From: Bradyrhizobium forestalis
GTDB taxonomy: Bacteria; Pseudomonadota; Alphaproteobacteria; Rhizobiales; Xanthobacteraceae
Length of the DNA: 64,000 bases
Direction of reading: 5' to 3'
NCBI RefSeq assembly: GCF_002795245.1
Contig: NZ_PGVG01000010.1
Location: forward strand, 160,152-224,151
A program made the position numbers and the translations under genes. Positions 1-9,015 of the stretch are shown here, one piece after another. The notes under the pieces were generated by a model. It was not told where the DNA came from, made no database searches, and worked only from the letters and a program-made list of their open reading frames with translations. Each line of letters begins with the position of its first letter. The stretch's first letter is position 1.

Positions 1-410
1 GTGATGATGTCGTTGCCGATCTGGTGCTTCAGCGCGGGGTGCTCATTGAAGCGGATCACCTGGCTGGTGTCGCCCGGCAGCACGATATCGCCGCCGCGAT
101 AGTTCTTCACCATTTGCGGCCTGACGTCCTTGCCGGTGACATCGGGCGAGGTGTCCATGTGCGAGCAGAAGCAGATCACCGGCACCTTCTTGTCGGTGTT
201 GGCGGGGATCGTTCCATAGACGTAGCCGTAATCGTCGAGATGCGCGTCCACAACGCCCATCGCCTTCAGCTCGGCGGCGAGCACGCGGCCGAGATCCTTC
301 TGCTTCTCGGTCGAGGGCGAGCGAGGGGATTCCGGATCGGACTGGGTGTCGATGGTGACATAGCGCAGGAAGCGCTCGGTCACGGTATGCGAAAAGGTGA
401 GGGAGGACAT
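1..410 (-). CDS. pepT: Peptidase T (tripeptidase), N-terminal part
   Basis: Zinc-dependent cytoplasmic aminopeptidase of the M20 family that removes the N-terminal residue from tripeptides. Only the first 136 residues lie in the window; the rest continues beyond base 1. The visible part has the PepT-type opening with TERFLRYVTIDTQSD at residues 11-25 and the metal-binding HMDTSPD motif at 84-90 (His84 and Asp86 are the expected first zinc ligand and neighbouring catalytic Asp). The start at 410 is the first Met and is followed directly by family sequence. A gene-free gap of about 120 bases separates it from the HU gene. The call to PepT rather than another M20 peptidase rests on the GGDIVLPGDTSQVIRFNEHP region (residues 107-126). 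Confidence 0.9.
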   Translation of the reverse strand, partial: MSSLTFSHTVTERFLRYVTIDTQSDPESPRSPSTEKQKDLGRVLAAELKAMGVVDAHLDDYGYVYGTIPANTDKKVPVICFCSHMDTSPDVTGKDVRPQMVKNYRGGDIVLPGDTSQVIRFNEHPALKHQIGNDII

Positions 411-529
411 TTCTGGTCAAACCGCCGAGTCTTTAGGGAGCAGGTCCTGGGGAAGCAGGCGGTATATCAGAAAAGTGGATCATGATGCGGCCAGAACGAG
501 CTTCGATCAGGCCTAATGAATCGTAAGGG

Positions 530-844
530 CTAGATCGCCTCTTTCAGTTCCTTCACCGGGCGGAACGCGACCTTCCTGCTGGCCTTGATGTGAATCGCTT
601 CGCCGGTGGCAGGATTGCGGCCGGTGCGGGCGGCGCGCTTGCGGACCTGGAGGATGCCAAGACCCACGATACGGACACGGTCGCCCTTCTTGAGGTGCTT
701 GGCGATCAGGTCGACCATGTCGGTCAGGACGGCCTCGGCGTGCTTTTTCGACAGGTCCTGACGCTCCGCGATGTCGGCGGCGAGGTGCTTGAGTGTGATG
801 GTGGCGGGAGCGGCTGCCTTCTTCGCCGAATCCTTCTTAGCCAT
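530..844 (-). CDS. HU family DNA-binding protein
   Basis: Small histone-like dimeric protein that bends and compacts DNA. The 104-residue product has a lysine/alanine-rich N-terminal extension of about 18 residues, then the HU fold: two helices (residues about 20-45), and the DNA-binding arm with RKRAARTGRNPATGEAI, which contains the conserved RNPxTGE signature. The Met at 844 was chosen over an in-frame start at 865 because GAGGAGG lies just upstream of it and the family fold needs nothing before it. It sits downstream of tRNA-Asp on the same strand. The normally conserved Phe of the beta-strand motif GxFxV is replaced (GLGILQV). Family membership is secure; the specific nucleoid role is inferred. 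Confidence 0.92.
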   Translation of the reverse strand: MAKKDSAKKAAAPATITLKHLAADIAERQDLSKKHAEAVLTDMVDLIAKHLKKGDRVRIVGLGILQVRKRAARTGRNPATGEAIHIKASRKVAFRPVKELKEAI

Positions 845-1044
845 GTCTGGCCTCCTCGATTCCAATGACAGGGAATCCCTGGAAAAGCCGAGAATGCGTG
901 GGGATCCCTCTAAGTCCTTTCAGGCGTAGACGATTCGGACACGGGCTGACTATGCCGAGAGTTCCCGCCGGACGCCTGCTTGGTTCGCGGAGCCGCGAAA
1001 GGCGTCGAGAAGTTCGGGCTAAGACTATGAGGAGATTGCCAAAA

Positions 1045-1121
<77 letters not shown>

Positions 1122-1233
1122 GTGGTTCGCTGGACGCGCGCGGAACGAGGGGGGACTTAAAGGGGGGACATGGTGAAGTCAAGGACGTTGCGCTTCCCAA
1201 GGGCGTCCCGGCTAAGCATTGCTCTGGAAAACG

Positions 1234-1256
1234 AAAAAGGCCGCCCGGAGGCGGCC
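1234..1256 (-). terminator. Rho-independent terminator of the small membrane protein gene
   Basis: On the minus strand a 7-bp perfect stem (GGCCGCC / GGCGGCC, 4-base loop) is followed by a run of five T. It lies 25 bases after the stop of the gene ending at 1282, the right place and orientation to end that transcript. Confidence 0.8.
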
Positions 1257-1281
1257 AATGGTCAGCCCGGAGGAGGCCGTA

Positions 1282-1485
1282 TCAGCGAATCTCCGACGTC
1301 CCCGCGCTCGTCACCGCCACCGGCTTGCCGGCCTTGATCACATGGGTGGACTGGGCGGTCTGGCTGTAATCGGCATGGGTGCGGGCTGCGATCCCGAAGC
1401 CGGCCACAACGATGCCGGCCACCAGCGCCACCACCACGATCTTCAGGTGGGTCGCACGATCAGCAGAGTGAATTGAGTGGTTCAT
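1282..1485 (-). CDS. Small single-pass membrane protein, function unknown
   Basis: A 67-residue protein with a polar N-terminus (about 14 residues), one hydrophobic segment at about 15-34 (KIVVVALVAGIVVAGFGIAA) and a short polar tail, so probably an N-in inner-membrane or secreted-anchor peptide. A good ribosome site (GGGAGG, 5 bases before ATG) and a strong terminator just after the stop show it is an independent gene. I do not recognise a named domain; the tail has no cysteines or obvious motif. Isolated, with no operon partner. Reality as a gene is likely; function cannot be said. Confidence 0.75.
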   Translation of the reverse strand: MNHSIHSADRATHLKIVVVALVAGIVVAGFGIAARTHADYSQTAQSTHVIKAGKPVAVTSAGTSEIR

Positions 1486-1627
1486 CTGAGCCTCCCGACG
1501 GGCTTTGCCGCCGTCTATGGGCTCTTGTCTTAAGGACCATCTGTTTCCGGATGGTTTCGCGGGTTCCGCAAAATGGTTTCATTAATACACCCGCTTGGTT
1601 TCGCCGGGCTGGTGGCCTGAAGCGGCG

Positions 1628-2923
1628 TCAGGCGCCCGCCCGGCCAATGTCATCCCGGATCGCGCGGGCGGCCCAGATGAACAGCAGCGCGCCGAGCGTG
1701 GTCGTGACCGCGGCCGAGAGCAGGGAGTAGCGCACGGCGTCCGCGCCATAACTTCCCTTCAACGCATCGTTGACCATGCCCACCGCGAGCGGGCCGACGC
1801 CCTGGCCGAAGCATGTCGCGGTGAGCGCGATCAGCGCGGAGGCGAGCGCCCGCATGCTCGGCTTGGCGACGGTCTGCGCGATCGCGAAGATCGGTCCGAG
1901 GTGGAAGCCGACCAGGAACGAGGTCAGCGCCAGCATGGCCACCATCATCGTAAAATCCTGCGTCAGCATGCACAGCGCGAACACCGGACCGGCGAGGCCC
2001 GAGGTGATCGCAGGCGCCCACAGCTTCCAGCGGTCATCGCGGCGGCTGATTTGCGCCACCACGAAGCCGCCGAGCAGGGTCCCGGCCATGCCGGCCAGCC
2101 CCTTGAAGGTGCCGGCATAGGTGCCGATCTCGGCGCTCGACAGATGGTGCACGCGCGCCAGGAATGGCGGGATCCAGGCCGCGGTCGCGTAGTTCGTGTA
2201 GGTGGTGAGGCAGAAGCCGAGCAGCACGATGACGAAGCTGCGCTGCGAGGCCAGGAAGCGCAATGTCGGCTCGAGCGGCTCGGGCACGAAGCTTTCCTGC
2301 ATCGCGCCACGCTTCGGCTCGGCAATCGTCAGCCACAGGATGGCCGCGAGCAGGATGCCGGGCAGGCCGGCGACATAGAACGCCATGCGCCAGCCATAGT
2401 GCTGGTTGACGTAGCCGCCGATGAAATAGCCGAGGAAGACGCCGAGGTAGGTGCCGATGGCGTAGATGCCGAGCGCGCGCGGGCGCTCGTTCTTGGCAAA
2501 GAGATCGGCGACGATCGATTGCGAGGCCGGGGAGCCCGCGGACTCGCCGATGCCGACGCCGATGCGTGCCAGCGCCAGGGAGGTGAGGCTGGTGGCTGCG
2601 CCGCACAGCGCCGTCATGGCGCTCCAGAACGCGAAGGCGACGGCGACGATGTTGCGCCGGTTGATGCGGTCGGCGACGCGCGCAATGGGAATGCCGAGCA
2701 GGGAGTAGAACAGCGCAAAGCCGAAGCCTGCGAGCAGGCCCATCATGGTGTCGCTGAGCGCAAACTCCTTCTTGATCGGCTCGATCAGGACATTGAAGAT
2801 CGTGCGGTCGAGGAAGTTCAGCGCGTAGATGATGGTGAGCAGCCCGAGCACGTAATAGCGCCGCGCCGAGGGCTTGGCCGCGGCGGCCGCTTGCACCGAC
2901 ATCTGTGACGTCACATCGACCAT
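1628..2923 (-). CDS. MFS transporter, spinster-like
   Basis: Inner-membrane secondary transporter of 431 residues with 12 predicted membrane segments. The loop between segments 2 and 3 carries the MFS signature in the form GIPIARVADRINRRNIV, and segment 4 starts with LALARIGVGIGESAGSPAS, the pattern of the spinster-like/anion:cation branch. The start at 2923 is preceded by GGGGGAAGCG, a better site than the in-frame TTG at 2935. It begins 61 bases after the Rieske oxygenase gene on the same strand, so the two probably form one transcript and the transporter may import the oxygenase substrate. That link is inferred from position; the substrate is unknown. Confidence 0.88.
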   Translation of the reverse strand: MVDVTSQMSVQAAAAAKPSARRYYVLGLLTIIYALNFLDRTIFNVLIEPIKKEFALSDTMMGLLAGFGFALFYSLLGIPIARVADRINRRNIVAVAFAFWSAMTALCGAATSLTSLALARIGVGIGESAGSPASQSIVADLFAKNERPRALGIYAIGTYLGVFLGYFIGGYVNQHYGWRMAFYVAGLPGILLAAILWLTIAEPKRGAMQESFVPEPLEPTLRFLASQRSFVIVLLGFCLTTYTNYATAAWIPPFLARVHHLSSAEIGTYAGTFKGLAGMAGTLLGGFVVAQISRRDDRWKLWAPAITSGLAGPVFALCMLTQDFTMMVAMLALTSFLVGFHLGPIFAIAQTVAKPSMRALASALIALTATCFGQGVGPLAVGMVNDALKGSYGADAVRYSLLSAAVTTTLGALLFIWAARAIRDDIGRAGA

Positions 2924-2984
2924 CGCTTCCCCCAATTTGTCTTTGTTATTGTCGTCGGTCCAGCTTTGTCAGAGCTGGCATGCT

Positions 2985-4175
2985 TCATGCGTCGCGGATG
3001 TAATTCCCCGCTTCGAATTCGACCGGCGGCGCGCTCGCGTCGAACAAGACGCCGATCGGGTCGCGGCCGGCGGCGAGGGCGTCGAGCTGGTCGCTCAGCA
3101 TGCGCCGGATCATCAGGATGCCGCGGTCGCTCTGGCCGAAATGCTCCTCCGAATGGATCGTCACCTCGCCCTGGCCGACCTGGGCCTCATAGTCGCCCGG
3201 GAATTGCTGGTGCTCTTCCTCCGTCATGTCCCACCAGAACTTGCCGTTGAACTTCGAGCGCATGCGGCTGATGTCGCCTGAGTTCTTGACGCGGCCGGCG
3301 ACATAGATGCGGAAGGAGGTGTCGTCGATCGGCAGCACCCAGCCGATCGACTCGACACGGGCGAATTGCGCAACGCGCGGGTTCGGCACCACGCGCAGCG
3401 TCGGCAGCGCCGCCTCGCTGACGCGGTAGAACACCTTGCCGTCGTGCTGCTTGCGCTCCGAGCGCACGAGGACACCGCGCGGCGATGTCTCGAACTTCAC
3501 CTCCGGAATAGAAGCCATCATGTTGGTGAATTGCGGACCCGAGAACGAGCCGTGCAGCACCGGCACGTGATAGGGATCGACCACGTTCTCGAAATGCTGC
3601 AGCCAGTTGCAGGGGATGATGGCGGGGCCGCCACCGCCGATCGAGGAATCGTCGGCTTCGACGAACTCGCCGTCGTCCATCTTTTCCAGGCATTCGTAAG
3701 CCGGCAGCACCGGGCGTTTCTCGGCCGGGCCCATATAGGCAAAGATCAGCCCGTAGCGCTCTTCGAGCGGATACCAGGGCTGGCGCACCTTGTCCTTGAA
3801 CTGGCCGCCCTCGGGCTCGCAAGCCTGCTCCAGGCAGTGGCCTTCGCTGTCGAACTTCCAGCCATGATAGCAGCAGCGGATGCCATCCGCCTCGACCTTG
3901 CCATAGTAGAGCGTGGTGCCGCGATGGCAGCAACGGGCGTGCAGCAGGCCGGGACGGCCATGCTTGTCGCGAAACAGCACCAGATCCTCGCCCAGCGCGC
4001 GCACCTTTTTCGGCGTGTCGGTGGCGTCGCTGGTGAGCCCGACCGGATGCCAGTAGCGACGGAGCAGCTCGCCCATCGGCGTGCCGCGCACGACCGAGGT
4101 GAGCTCGGTGCGCGTGCGCGCCGGCTTCATCGCATAGGCCGTGCCAAGATCGCGATCCCGCTGGGTGATCGTCAT
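2985..4175 (-). CDS. Rieske 2Fe-2S aromatic ring-hydroxylating oxygenase, alpha subunit
   Basis: Cytoplasmic oxygenase component that hydroxylates or demethylates an aromatic substrate, using electrons delivered by a separate reductase. The 396 residues show a Rieske domain with Cys82-x-His84 and Cys101-x-x-His104 holding the 2Fe-2S cluster, and a catalytic domain with the mononuclear iron motif DPYHVPVLH (His203, His208). It is closest in layout to the phthalate 4,5-dioxygenase/vanillate demethylase branch, which acts as homotrimers without a beta subunit. The start at 4175 follows GGGAGGACCAGC; an upstream in-frame extension to 4331 is rejected because it runs through the promoter region. 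No reductase or ferredoxin is encoded nearby. Probably controlled by the divergent MarR protein. Confidence 0.9.
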   Translation of the reverse strand: MTITQRDRDLGTAYAMKPARTRTELTSVVRGTPMGELLRRYWHPVGLTSDATDTPKKVRALGEDLVLFRDKHGRPGLLHARCCHRGTTLYYGKVEADGIRCCYHGWKFDSEGHCLEQACEPEGGQFKDKVRQPWYPLEERYGLIFAYMGPAEKRPVLPAYECLEKMDDGEFVEADDSSIGGGGPAIIPCNWLQHFENVVDPYHVPVLHGSFSGPQFTNMMASIPEVKFETSPRGVLVRSERKQHDGKVFYRVSEAALPTLRVVPNPRVAQFARVESIGWVLPIDDTSFRIYVAGRVKNSGDISRMRSKFNGKFWWDMTEEEHQQFPGDYEAQVGQGEVTIHSEEHFGQSDRGILMIRRMLSDQLDALAAGRDPIGVLFDASAPPVEFEAGNYIRDA

Positions 4176-4245
4176 GCTGGTCCTCCCGCTGTGGGCCGTG
4201 CTGGCCGGGCCTTTTTGATGCCCCTTGCCCGGAGTGAAGGATAAT

Positions 4246-4264
4246 TCGATGACAATGTCAACGA
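4246..4264. promoter_or_regulatory. Candidate MarR operator between the oxygenase and marR genes
   Basis: A 19-base interrupted palindrome, TCGaTGACAaTGTCAaCGA, with mismatch only at the lower-case positions (8 of 9 pairs match). It lies about 70 bases before the oxygenase start and about 97 before the divergent regulator start. Size and placement fit a MarR dimer site; binding is inferred. Confidence 0.45.
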
Positions 4265-4360
4265 TCTTCCAAATGCCTCTTAGACGCATTCGGATGACGT
4301 CGGGGACGCCGCCATGACCCGGGCTTGGCACGCCGCGGCTTTCTTGGCAGAGGTGGAATC

Positions 4361-4876
4361 ATGAGCCAGACCGAGAGCAGGGGCGGGTCGAAATCGTCGG
4401 AAGCGGACGGGAGCGAACCGGCGGCGCCGATCACCGTGATGCTGTCGTCGCGGCTGATGGTGCTCGCCAATCTGCTCAAGCGCGGCGCCATCCTGCGCTA
4501 CAAGCGTCTCACCGGGCTGAACTCGGTCGAGTTCGGTCTCGTTGCCTCGCTCGGCCGGCGGCCGCCGATGAGCGTGGCGCGGCTCGCCGAGGCCGTCGGC
4601 CAGGACAAGGGACAGATCAGCCGTGCGCTGGCAAACCTGTTGTCGCGCAAGCTGATCGCGAAAACGGCTAATCCGAGGGATAGCCGCGAGGTGCTGATCT
4701 CGCTGACCGCGACGGGTCTCGCCGCGCATGATGCGATCGTCGACGGCGCGCAGGAGCGCAACCGCCGCCTGCTGGAACATTTGAGCGAAGCCGAGCTTCA
4801 TGCACTGCTGCGGCAGGTCGATCAGCTCACGGCGATTGCCGCTGAGATGCTCGAGAGCGAGAAGAATTTGCGCTGA
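4361..4876 (+). CDS. MarR family transcriptional regulator
   Basis: A 171-residue winged-helix repressor-type protein. After a polar N-terminal stretch of about 25 residues come the dimerisation helices, then the winged HTH: SVARLAEAVGQDKGQISRAL is the helix-turn-helix and DSREVLISLTATG the wing. The C-terminal helix (about 135-168) completes the dimer interface. The start at 4361 has GAGGTGG upstream; starting at 4325 would add a low-complexity segment with no family match. Transcribed away from the Rieske oxygenase/MFS operon, which it most likely controls together with its own gene. The inducing ligand is presumably an aromatic acid, but this is inferred from context only. Confidence 0.88.
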   Translation: MSQTESRGGSKSSEADGSEPAAPITVMLSSRLMVLANLLKRGAILRYKRLTGLNSVEFGLVASLGRRPPMSVARLAEAVGQDKGQISRALANLLSRKLIAKTANPRDSREVLISLTATGLAAHDAIVDGAQERNRRLLEHLSEAELHALLRQVDQLTAIAAEMLESEKNLR

Positions 4877-4908
4877 TCTCGCTGCAGCACATGGAACTAT
4901 TGGAGCGC

Positions 4909-4926
4909 TTCTAAGAGTCTTTCTAA
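4909..4926. promoter_or_regulatory. Direct repeat upstream of the siderophore receptor, possible iron-control site
   Basis: TTCTAA occurs twice, at 4909-4914 and 4921-4926, i.e. TTAGAA twice on the other strand, and the pair sits in an inverted repeat GCTTCT/AGAAGC (4907-4912, 4926-4931). TTAGAA resembles the half-site of the Bradyrhizobium Irr iron control element, but that element is an inverted pair and these copies are direct, so this is only a candidate. Confidence 0.25.
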
Positions 4927-4980
4927 GAAGCTTTCAATTAGCGAAATCGCGCACCCTCACATAAGCGTCACCGCAAGCGC

Positions 4981-7314
4981 ATGCCGTTCCGGGACAGGCG
5001 GCATGATGCATCGAACATGCAGCTTTGGGGTGGCGCGTTGAACAGTCTTGGAATGCTGCGGTCGGCCGTGTTGGCGACCGCATCCGCTTGGGTCTTGATG
5101 CCGCAGGCATCGCTCGCACAATCATCGGCGCAAGGTGGTGCGCAGAACATTCCGTCGGTGACGGTCACGGCGCCGGAAGCACGGAGGCGCCCTGCTGCGA
5201 CCCCACAGCGCCGTGCGACGCGGTCATCGGTGCAGACCGCCGACCGAAACAAGCCGCAGCCGCGACGCGAGGTCGGCTTCGTCGAGACACCGCGCGGTCC
5301 GGTGAACGGTTACGTCGCCGGCCGCAGCTCGTCCGGCACCAAGACCAACACGCCGATCATGGAAACACCGCAATCGGTGTCCGTCATCGGCGCCGAGCAG
5401 ATCCGCGACCAGAAGCCGAACAAGCTCGATGAGGTCCTGCGCTACACCGCCGGCGTGCGGGCAGGGACCTTCGGCGCGGACACCCGCAACGACTGGTGGC
5501 TGATCCGCGGCTTCAAGTCCGACGACATCGGACTGTTCCTCGACGGCATGCAGCTGTTCTACACGTCCTATGCGAGCTGGAAGCTCCAGACGCCCAACAT
5601 GGAGCGCGTCGAGGTGCTGCGCGGTCCCTCGGCGGTGCTCTATGGCGGATCGAGCCCGAGCGGCATCGTCAACGTCATCAGCAAGATGCCGCCGGCCGAG
5701 CCGATCCGCTACATCGAGACCGGCGTCAACAATTTCGGCAACGCCTATATCGGGTTTGACTTCGGCGGGCCGGTCGCAACCCAGCCCCAGGACGGCAAGC
5801 TGTTCTACCGCGTCGTCGGCCAGGTCCAGAATGGCCCCACGCAGGTCAATTTTACGCCCGACAACAACTACTTCATCGCGCCGTCATTCACCTGGAGGCC
5901 GGATGCCGACACGACGTTCACGGTGTTGGCCTCGGCCTCGAAGCAGGACACCCGCGGCATCAACTTCCTGCCTTACCAGGGCACGGTGACCAGCGCGCCG
6001 TTCGGCAAGATTCCGACCAGCTTCTTCGTCGGCGATCCCAGCGTCGATAAGTTCACGCGCGAGCAGGAGATGCTCGGCTACCAGTTTGAGCGCCACCTCA
6101 CTGACGACCTCACGTTCCGGCAGAACGCGCGCTTTGCCCATGTCGACGTGACCTATCGCGGCTATGTCGGCAACGGTTGGGCCGACGTCAACACGGCCAC
6201 GCTCAATCGCTACAATTGGTATGCGAAGGACACCGCCAACCAGGCCAATCTCGACAACCAGCTCGAGTATCGCTTCGACACAGGCCCGGTCAGGCACACG
6301 ATGCTGTTTGGGGTCGACCTGAGAGGGTATCAGATTGACGACTACCAGCTGTTCGAAGTCGGTGCCATTCCTTCGATCAACGTATTCAATCCGGCCTACG
6401 GCTTGGGCGATATTCCGTTCGCGGCGCCCCAGTTCCAGCGCAATTTCCGCATCACGCAGAAGCAGGCCGGCACCTATGTCCAGGACCAGATGAAGCTCGG
6501 CAACTTCACGCTGGTGCTGAGCGGTCGCAACGATTGGGTCGAGACGACGCAGGCCGCCCGTGACACCGGCGCGACCGTCGCGAGCCGCGATGACAGCAGG
6601 TTCAGCGGCCGAGCCGGGTTGATCTATAATTTCGACAACGGCATCGCACCTTACGTCTCTTACGCAACCAGCTACAATCCGATCATCGGCATCAATGCTG
6701 CAACGAACCGCCTGTTCCTGCCGGAGACCGGCCAGCAGGCCGAGATCGGCGTAAAGGTCGCGCCGAAGGGATTTGACGGCTACTTCACCGCCTCGGTCTT
6801 TGACCTGAAACGTCAAAACGTGGCCACGACCGATCCGGTCATCACCACGCTGCAGAACCAGACCGGCGAGGTGACCTCGCGCGGCATCGAGCTCGAAGCG
6901 GTGGCCAATGCCACGAAGGAGCTGAAGTTCATCGGCGCCTTCACGGCCTATCATCTCTTCACCAGCAAGGATCTCAATCCGGCGTTGGTCGGCAAGACGC
7001 CGACCAACACGCCCGAGATGCTGGTGTCGGGCTGGGCGGACTACACCTTCAAGGATGGACCGCTGGCAGGGTTCGGCTTCGGCGGCGGCGTGCGCTATAT
7101 CGGCTCGTCCTGGGCCGACCAGGCCAACACCCTCGAAGTTCCCGCGGTCGTGCTCGGCGATCTCGCGCTCCATTACGAATGGCAGAACTGGCGCACGGCC
7201 CTGAACGTGATCAACCTGACCGACAAGATCTATGTCGCGAGCTGTGCGTCAGCCACGTCCTGCTTCTACGGCGACCGCCGGCGCGTCACCGCCAGCGTCT
7301 CCTACAAATGGTGA
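4981..7314 (+). CDS. TonB-dependent siderophore receptor (ferrichrome/FhuA-FpvA type)
   Basis: Outer-membrane gated channel for a ferric siderophore, energised by TonB-ExbBD. The 777-residue frame has a signal peptide whose core starts at Met25 (LRSAVLATASAWVLM) with likely cleavage after SLAQS, a plug domain at about 115-235 (TPQSVSVIGAEQIRDQ, then VEVLRGPSAVLYGGSSPSGI), and a C-terminal 22-strand barrel ending in the aromatic residue of SVSYKW. TPQSVSVI...DQ is typical of hydroxamate-type siderophore receptors. Starts at 4981, 5017 or 5053 are all in frame; none has a strong ribosome site, so the first ~24 residues are uncertain. It stands alone between marR and nuoA; no TonB or FecIR-type regulator is adjacent. 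Confidence 0.92.
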   Translation: MPFRDRRHDASNMQLWGGALNSLGMLRSAVLATASAWVLMPQASLAQSSAQGGAQNIPSVTVTAPEARRRPAATPQRRATRSSVQTADRNKPQPRREVGFVETPRGPVNGYVAGRSSSGTKTNTPIMETPQSVSVIGAEQIRDQKPNKLDEVLRYTAGVRAGTFGADTRNDWWLIRGFKSDDIGLFLDGMQLFYTSYASWKLQTPNMERVEVLRGPSAVLYGGSSPSGIVNVISKMPPAEPIRYIETGVNNFGNAYIGFDFGGPVATQPQDGKLFYRVVGQVQNGPTQVNFTPDNNYFIAPSFTWRPDADTTFTVLASASKQDTRGINFLPYQGTVTSAPFGKIPTSFFVGDPSVDKFTREQEMLGYQFERHLTDDLTFRQNARFAHVDVTYRGYVGNGWADVNTATLNRYNWYAKDTANQANLDNQLEYRFDTGPVRHTMLFGVDLRGYQIDDYQLFEVGAIPSINVFNPAYGLGDIPFAAPQFQRNFRITQKQAGTYVQDQMKLGNFTLVLSGRNDWVETTQAARDTGATVASRDDSRFSGRAGLIYNFDNGIAPYVSYATSYNPIIGINAATNRLFLPETGQQAEIGVKVAPKGFDGYFTASVFDLKRQNVATTDPVITTLQNQTGEVTSRGIELEAVANATKELKFIGAFTAYHLFTSKDLNPALVGKTPTNTPEMLVSGWADYTFKDGPLAGFGFGGGVRYIGSSWADQANTLEVPAVVLGDLALHYEWQNWRTALNVINLTDKIYVASCASATSCFYGDRRRVTASVSYKW

Positions 7315-8057
7315 GAACGGGCGAGGGCAGGGCTGTCGCGGCAGGCTCAGGGACTTGCTCTGGGACCAACTGATCGTGATGGTCGTTCGGTTCCGGCCTG
7401 GACGACCGCTGATCTGCCGTCACGATGAGCTCACGGGCTATGCCCCCCGGCCCGAAGCTCATCCGAGCGTGGCGCGAGCGACCAGCCAGCAAGTCGCCGC
7501 CGCCGCGCTCGCGGCCGGTTGGAGCTGACCGCCGACGCATTCGCCGGACGAGCCCCGGCCCCATCGTGGCGCATGGCTCTGTGATCGTTCGCGGCTGTGG
7601 ATAGGTGTGCTTTGTTGCACCTGTCCTGATCGCGGTGGCGCCCTCAATGGCTCCTTGGCTGAACTGCTCTGGGACCCCTGGCAAAAGGACCCTCGGCAAA
7701 ATATGTCACGGGGGCGGCGGCAGGGAGCCTGCGCCGGTCGTTGCCGGGGCTGGACGCTCGGCGGCACCAGAAAAACCGTACATTTTGCTCGGCCAAGGCG
7801 CGGCCGATTGCTGCCTTGGCCCTGTGCCGCAATCTCAGAACTGCTGGCCTGCGAAACTGTGACTGCCCTTGCTGGGTCGGGCGATCTGCTTCATACCAGC
7901 CGCGGGGTGATTCCGGGATTTTCACCGCTCTGGGCGCGGCAAAGGGCCTGAAAAGAGCGTGTCTTGCGCCCATTGGTGCACTGCGCTAAGGCTCAGAATA
8001 ATTCCAAATCGGACGAATCCGTGGCTGTCCCGAGGCTGCGGGAAAAAGGGCTCGTCA
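7315..8057. other. Gene-free stretch before the nuo operon
   Basis: About 740 bases without a convincing gene. Open frames here are short, rich in Arg/Pro/Gly and without a domain or ribosome site. The right end must hold the nuoA promoter; AAAAAGGG shortly before 8058 is the nuoA ribosome site. I see no tRNA, hairpin-T-run or repeat family in it. Confidence 0.6.
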
Positions 8058-8423
8058 ATGAGCGGTATTCTGCAGAACTATCTTCCACTCGTGGTCTTTA
8101 TAGGGGTAGCGGGCCTCATCGGTCTGGTGCTGCTGATCGCGCCGTTCATCGTGGCGTTCCAGCAGCCGGACCCGGAAAAGCTGTCGGCCTATGAGTGCGG
8201 TTTCAACGCCTTCGACGACGCCCGCATGAAGTTCGACGTCCGCTTCTATCTGGTCGCCATCCTCTTCATCATCTTCGACCTCGAGGTGGCGTTCCTGTTT
8301 CCCTGGGCGGTGGCGTTCGGCAAGCTTGGCGCGACCGGCTTCTGGTCCATGGTGGTGTTCCTCGCCGTGCTGACGGTCGGGTTCGCCTATGAATGGAAGA
8401 AAGGGGCACTGGAATGGGATTGA
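8058..8423 (+). CDS. nuoA: NADH-quinone oxidoreductase subunit A
   Basis: Membrane subunit of complex I at the junction of the peripheral and membrane arms. The 121 residues contain three hydrophobic segments (about 10-30, 63-85, 92-112) and the conserved loop [20 protein letters not shown], whose Cys lies next to the quinone site, followed by [21 protein letters not shown]. First gene of the nuo operon; it overlaps nuoB by 10 bases, so the two are translationally coupled. The Met at 8058 was chosen because the upstream extension to 7959 is non-family sequence and AAAAAGGG precedes 8058. Confidence 0.98.
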   Translation: MSGILQNYLPLVVFIGVAGLIGLVLLIAPFIVAFQQPDPEKLSAYECGFNAFDDARMKFDVRFYLVAILFIIFDLEVAFLFPWAVAFGKLGATGFWSMVVFLAVLTVGFAYEWKKGALEWD

Positions 8424-9004
8424 ATCCTCCTACTCAGTCCTTGGCTCCGGTCGTCGCACCGGCCGCGAAGGGCATTCTGGATCCATCGACCGGCAAGCCG
8501 GTCGGGGCCAATGATCCGTTCTTCCTCGAGGTCAATTCCGAGCTGTCCGACAAGGGCTTCTTCGTGGCCGCGACCGACGATCTCATCACCTGGGCGCGCA
8601 CCGGCTCCTTGATGTGGATGACCTTCGGTCTCGCCTGCTGCGCGGTCGAGATGATGCAGGTGTCAATGCCGCGCTACGACGTCGAGCGCTTCGGCTTCGC
8701 CCCGCGTGCCTCGCCGCGCCAGTCCGACGTGATGATCGTCGCGGGAACCCTGACCAACAAGATGGCGCCGGCGCTGCGCAAGGTCTACGACCAGATGCCC
8801 GAGCCGCGCTACGTCATCTCGATGGGTTCCTGCGCCAATGGCGGCGGCTACTATCACTATTCCTACTCGGTCGTGCGCGGCTGCGACCGCATCGTGCCGA
8901 TCGACATCTACGTGCCGGGCTGCCCGCCCACGGCGGAAGCGCTGCTCTACGGCGTGCTGCTGCTGCAGAAGAAGATCCGGCGCACCGGCACCATCGAACG
9001 CTAA
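8414..9004 (+). CDS. nuoB: NADH-quinone oxidoreductase subunit B (cluster N2)
   Basis: Peripheral-arm subunit that holds the terminal iron-sulphur cluster N2, which reduces quinone. The 196 residues show the four ligands: the tandem Cys75-Cys76 in [10 protein letters not shown], Cys140 in GSCANGGG and Cys170 in PGCPPTAE. An N-terminal extension of about 45 residues before the fold is usual in alphaproteobacteria. The start overlaps the end of nuoA; nuoC follows after 11 bases. Confidence 0.98.
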   Translation: MGLNPPTQSLAPVVAPAAKGILDPSTGKPVGANDPFFLEVNSELSDKGFFVAATDDLITWARTGSLMWMTFGLACCAVEMMQVSMPRYDVERFGFAPRASPRQSDVMIVAGTLTNKMAPALRKVYDQMPEPRYVISMGSCANGGGYYHYSYSVVRGCDRIVPIDIYVPGCPPTAEALLYGVLLLQKKIRRTGTIER

Positions 9005-9015
9005 GGTTTTACGTC

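Noticed and set aside
1595..2908. 437-codon plus-strand frame opposite the MFS gene
   Set aside because: Low-complexity Arg/Ala/Gly composition; the minus strand encodes an obvious 12-segment transporter.
7286..7862. Short frames on both strands between the siderophore receptor and nuoA
   Set aside because: No ribosome site, no domain, atypical composition.
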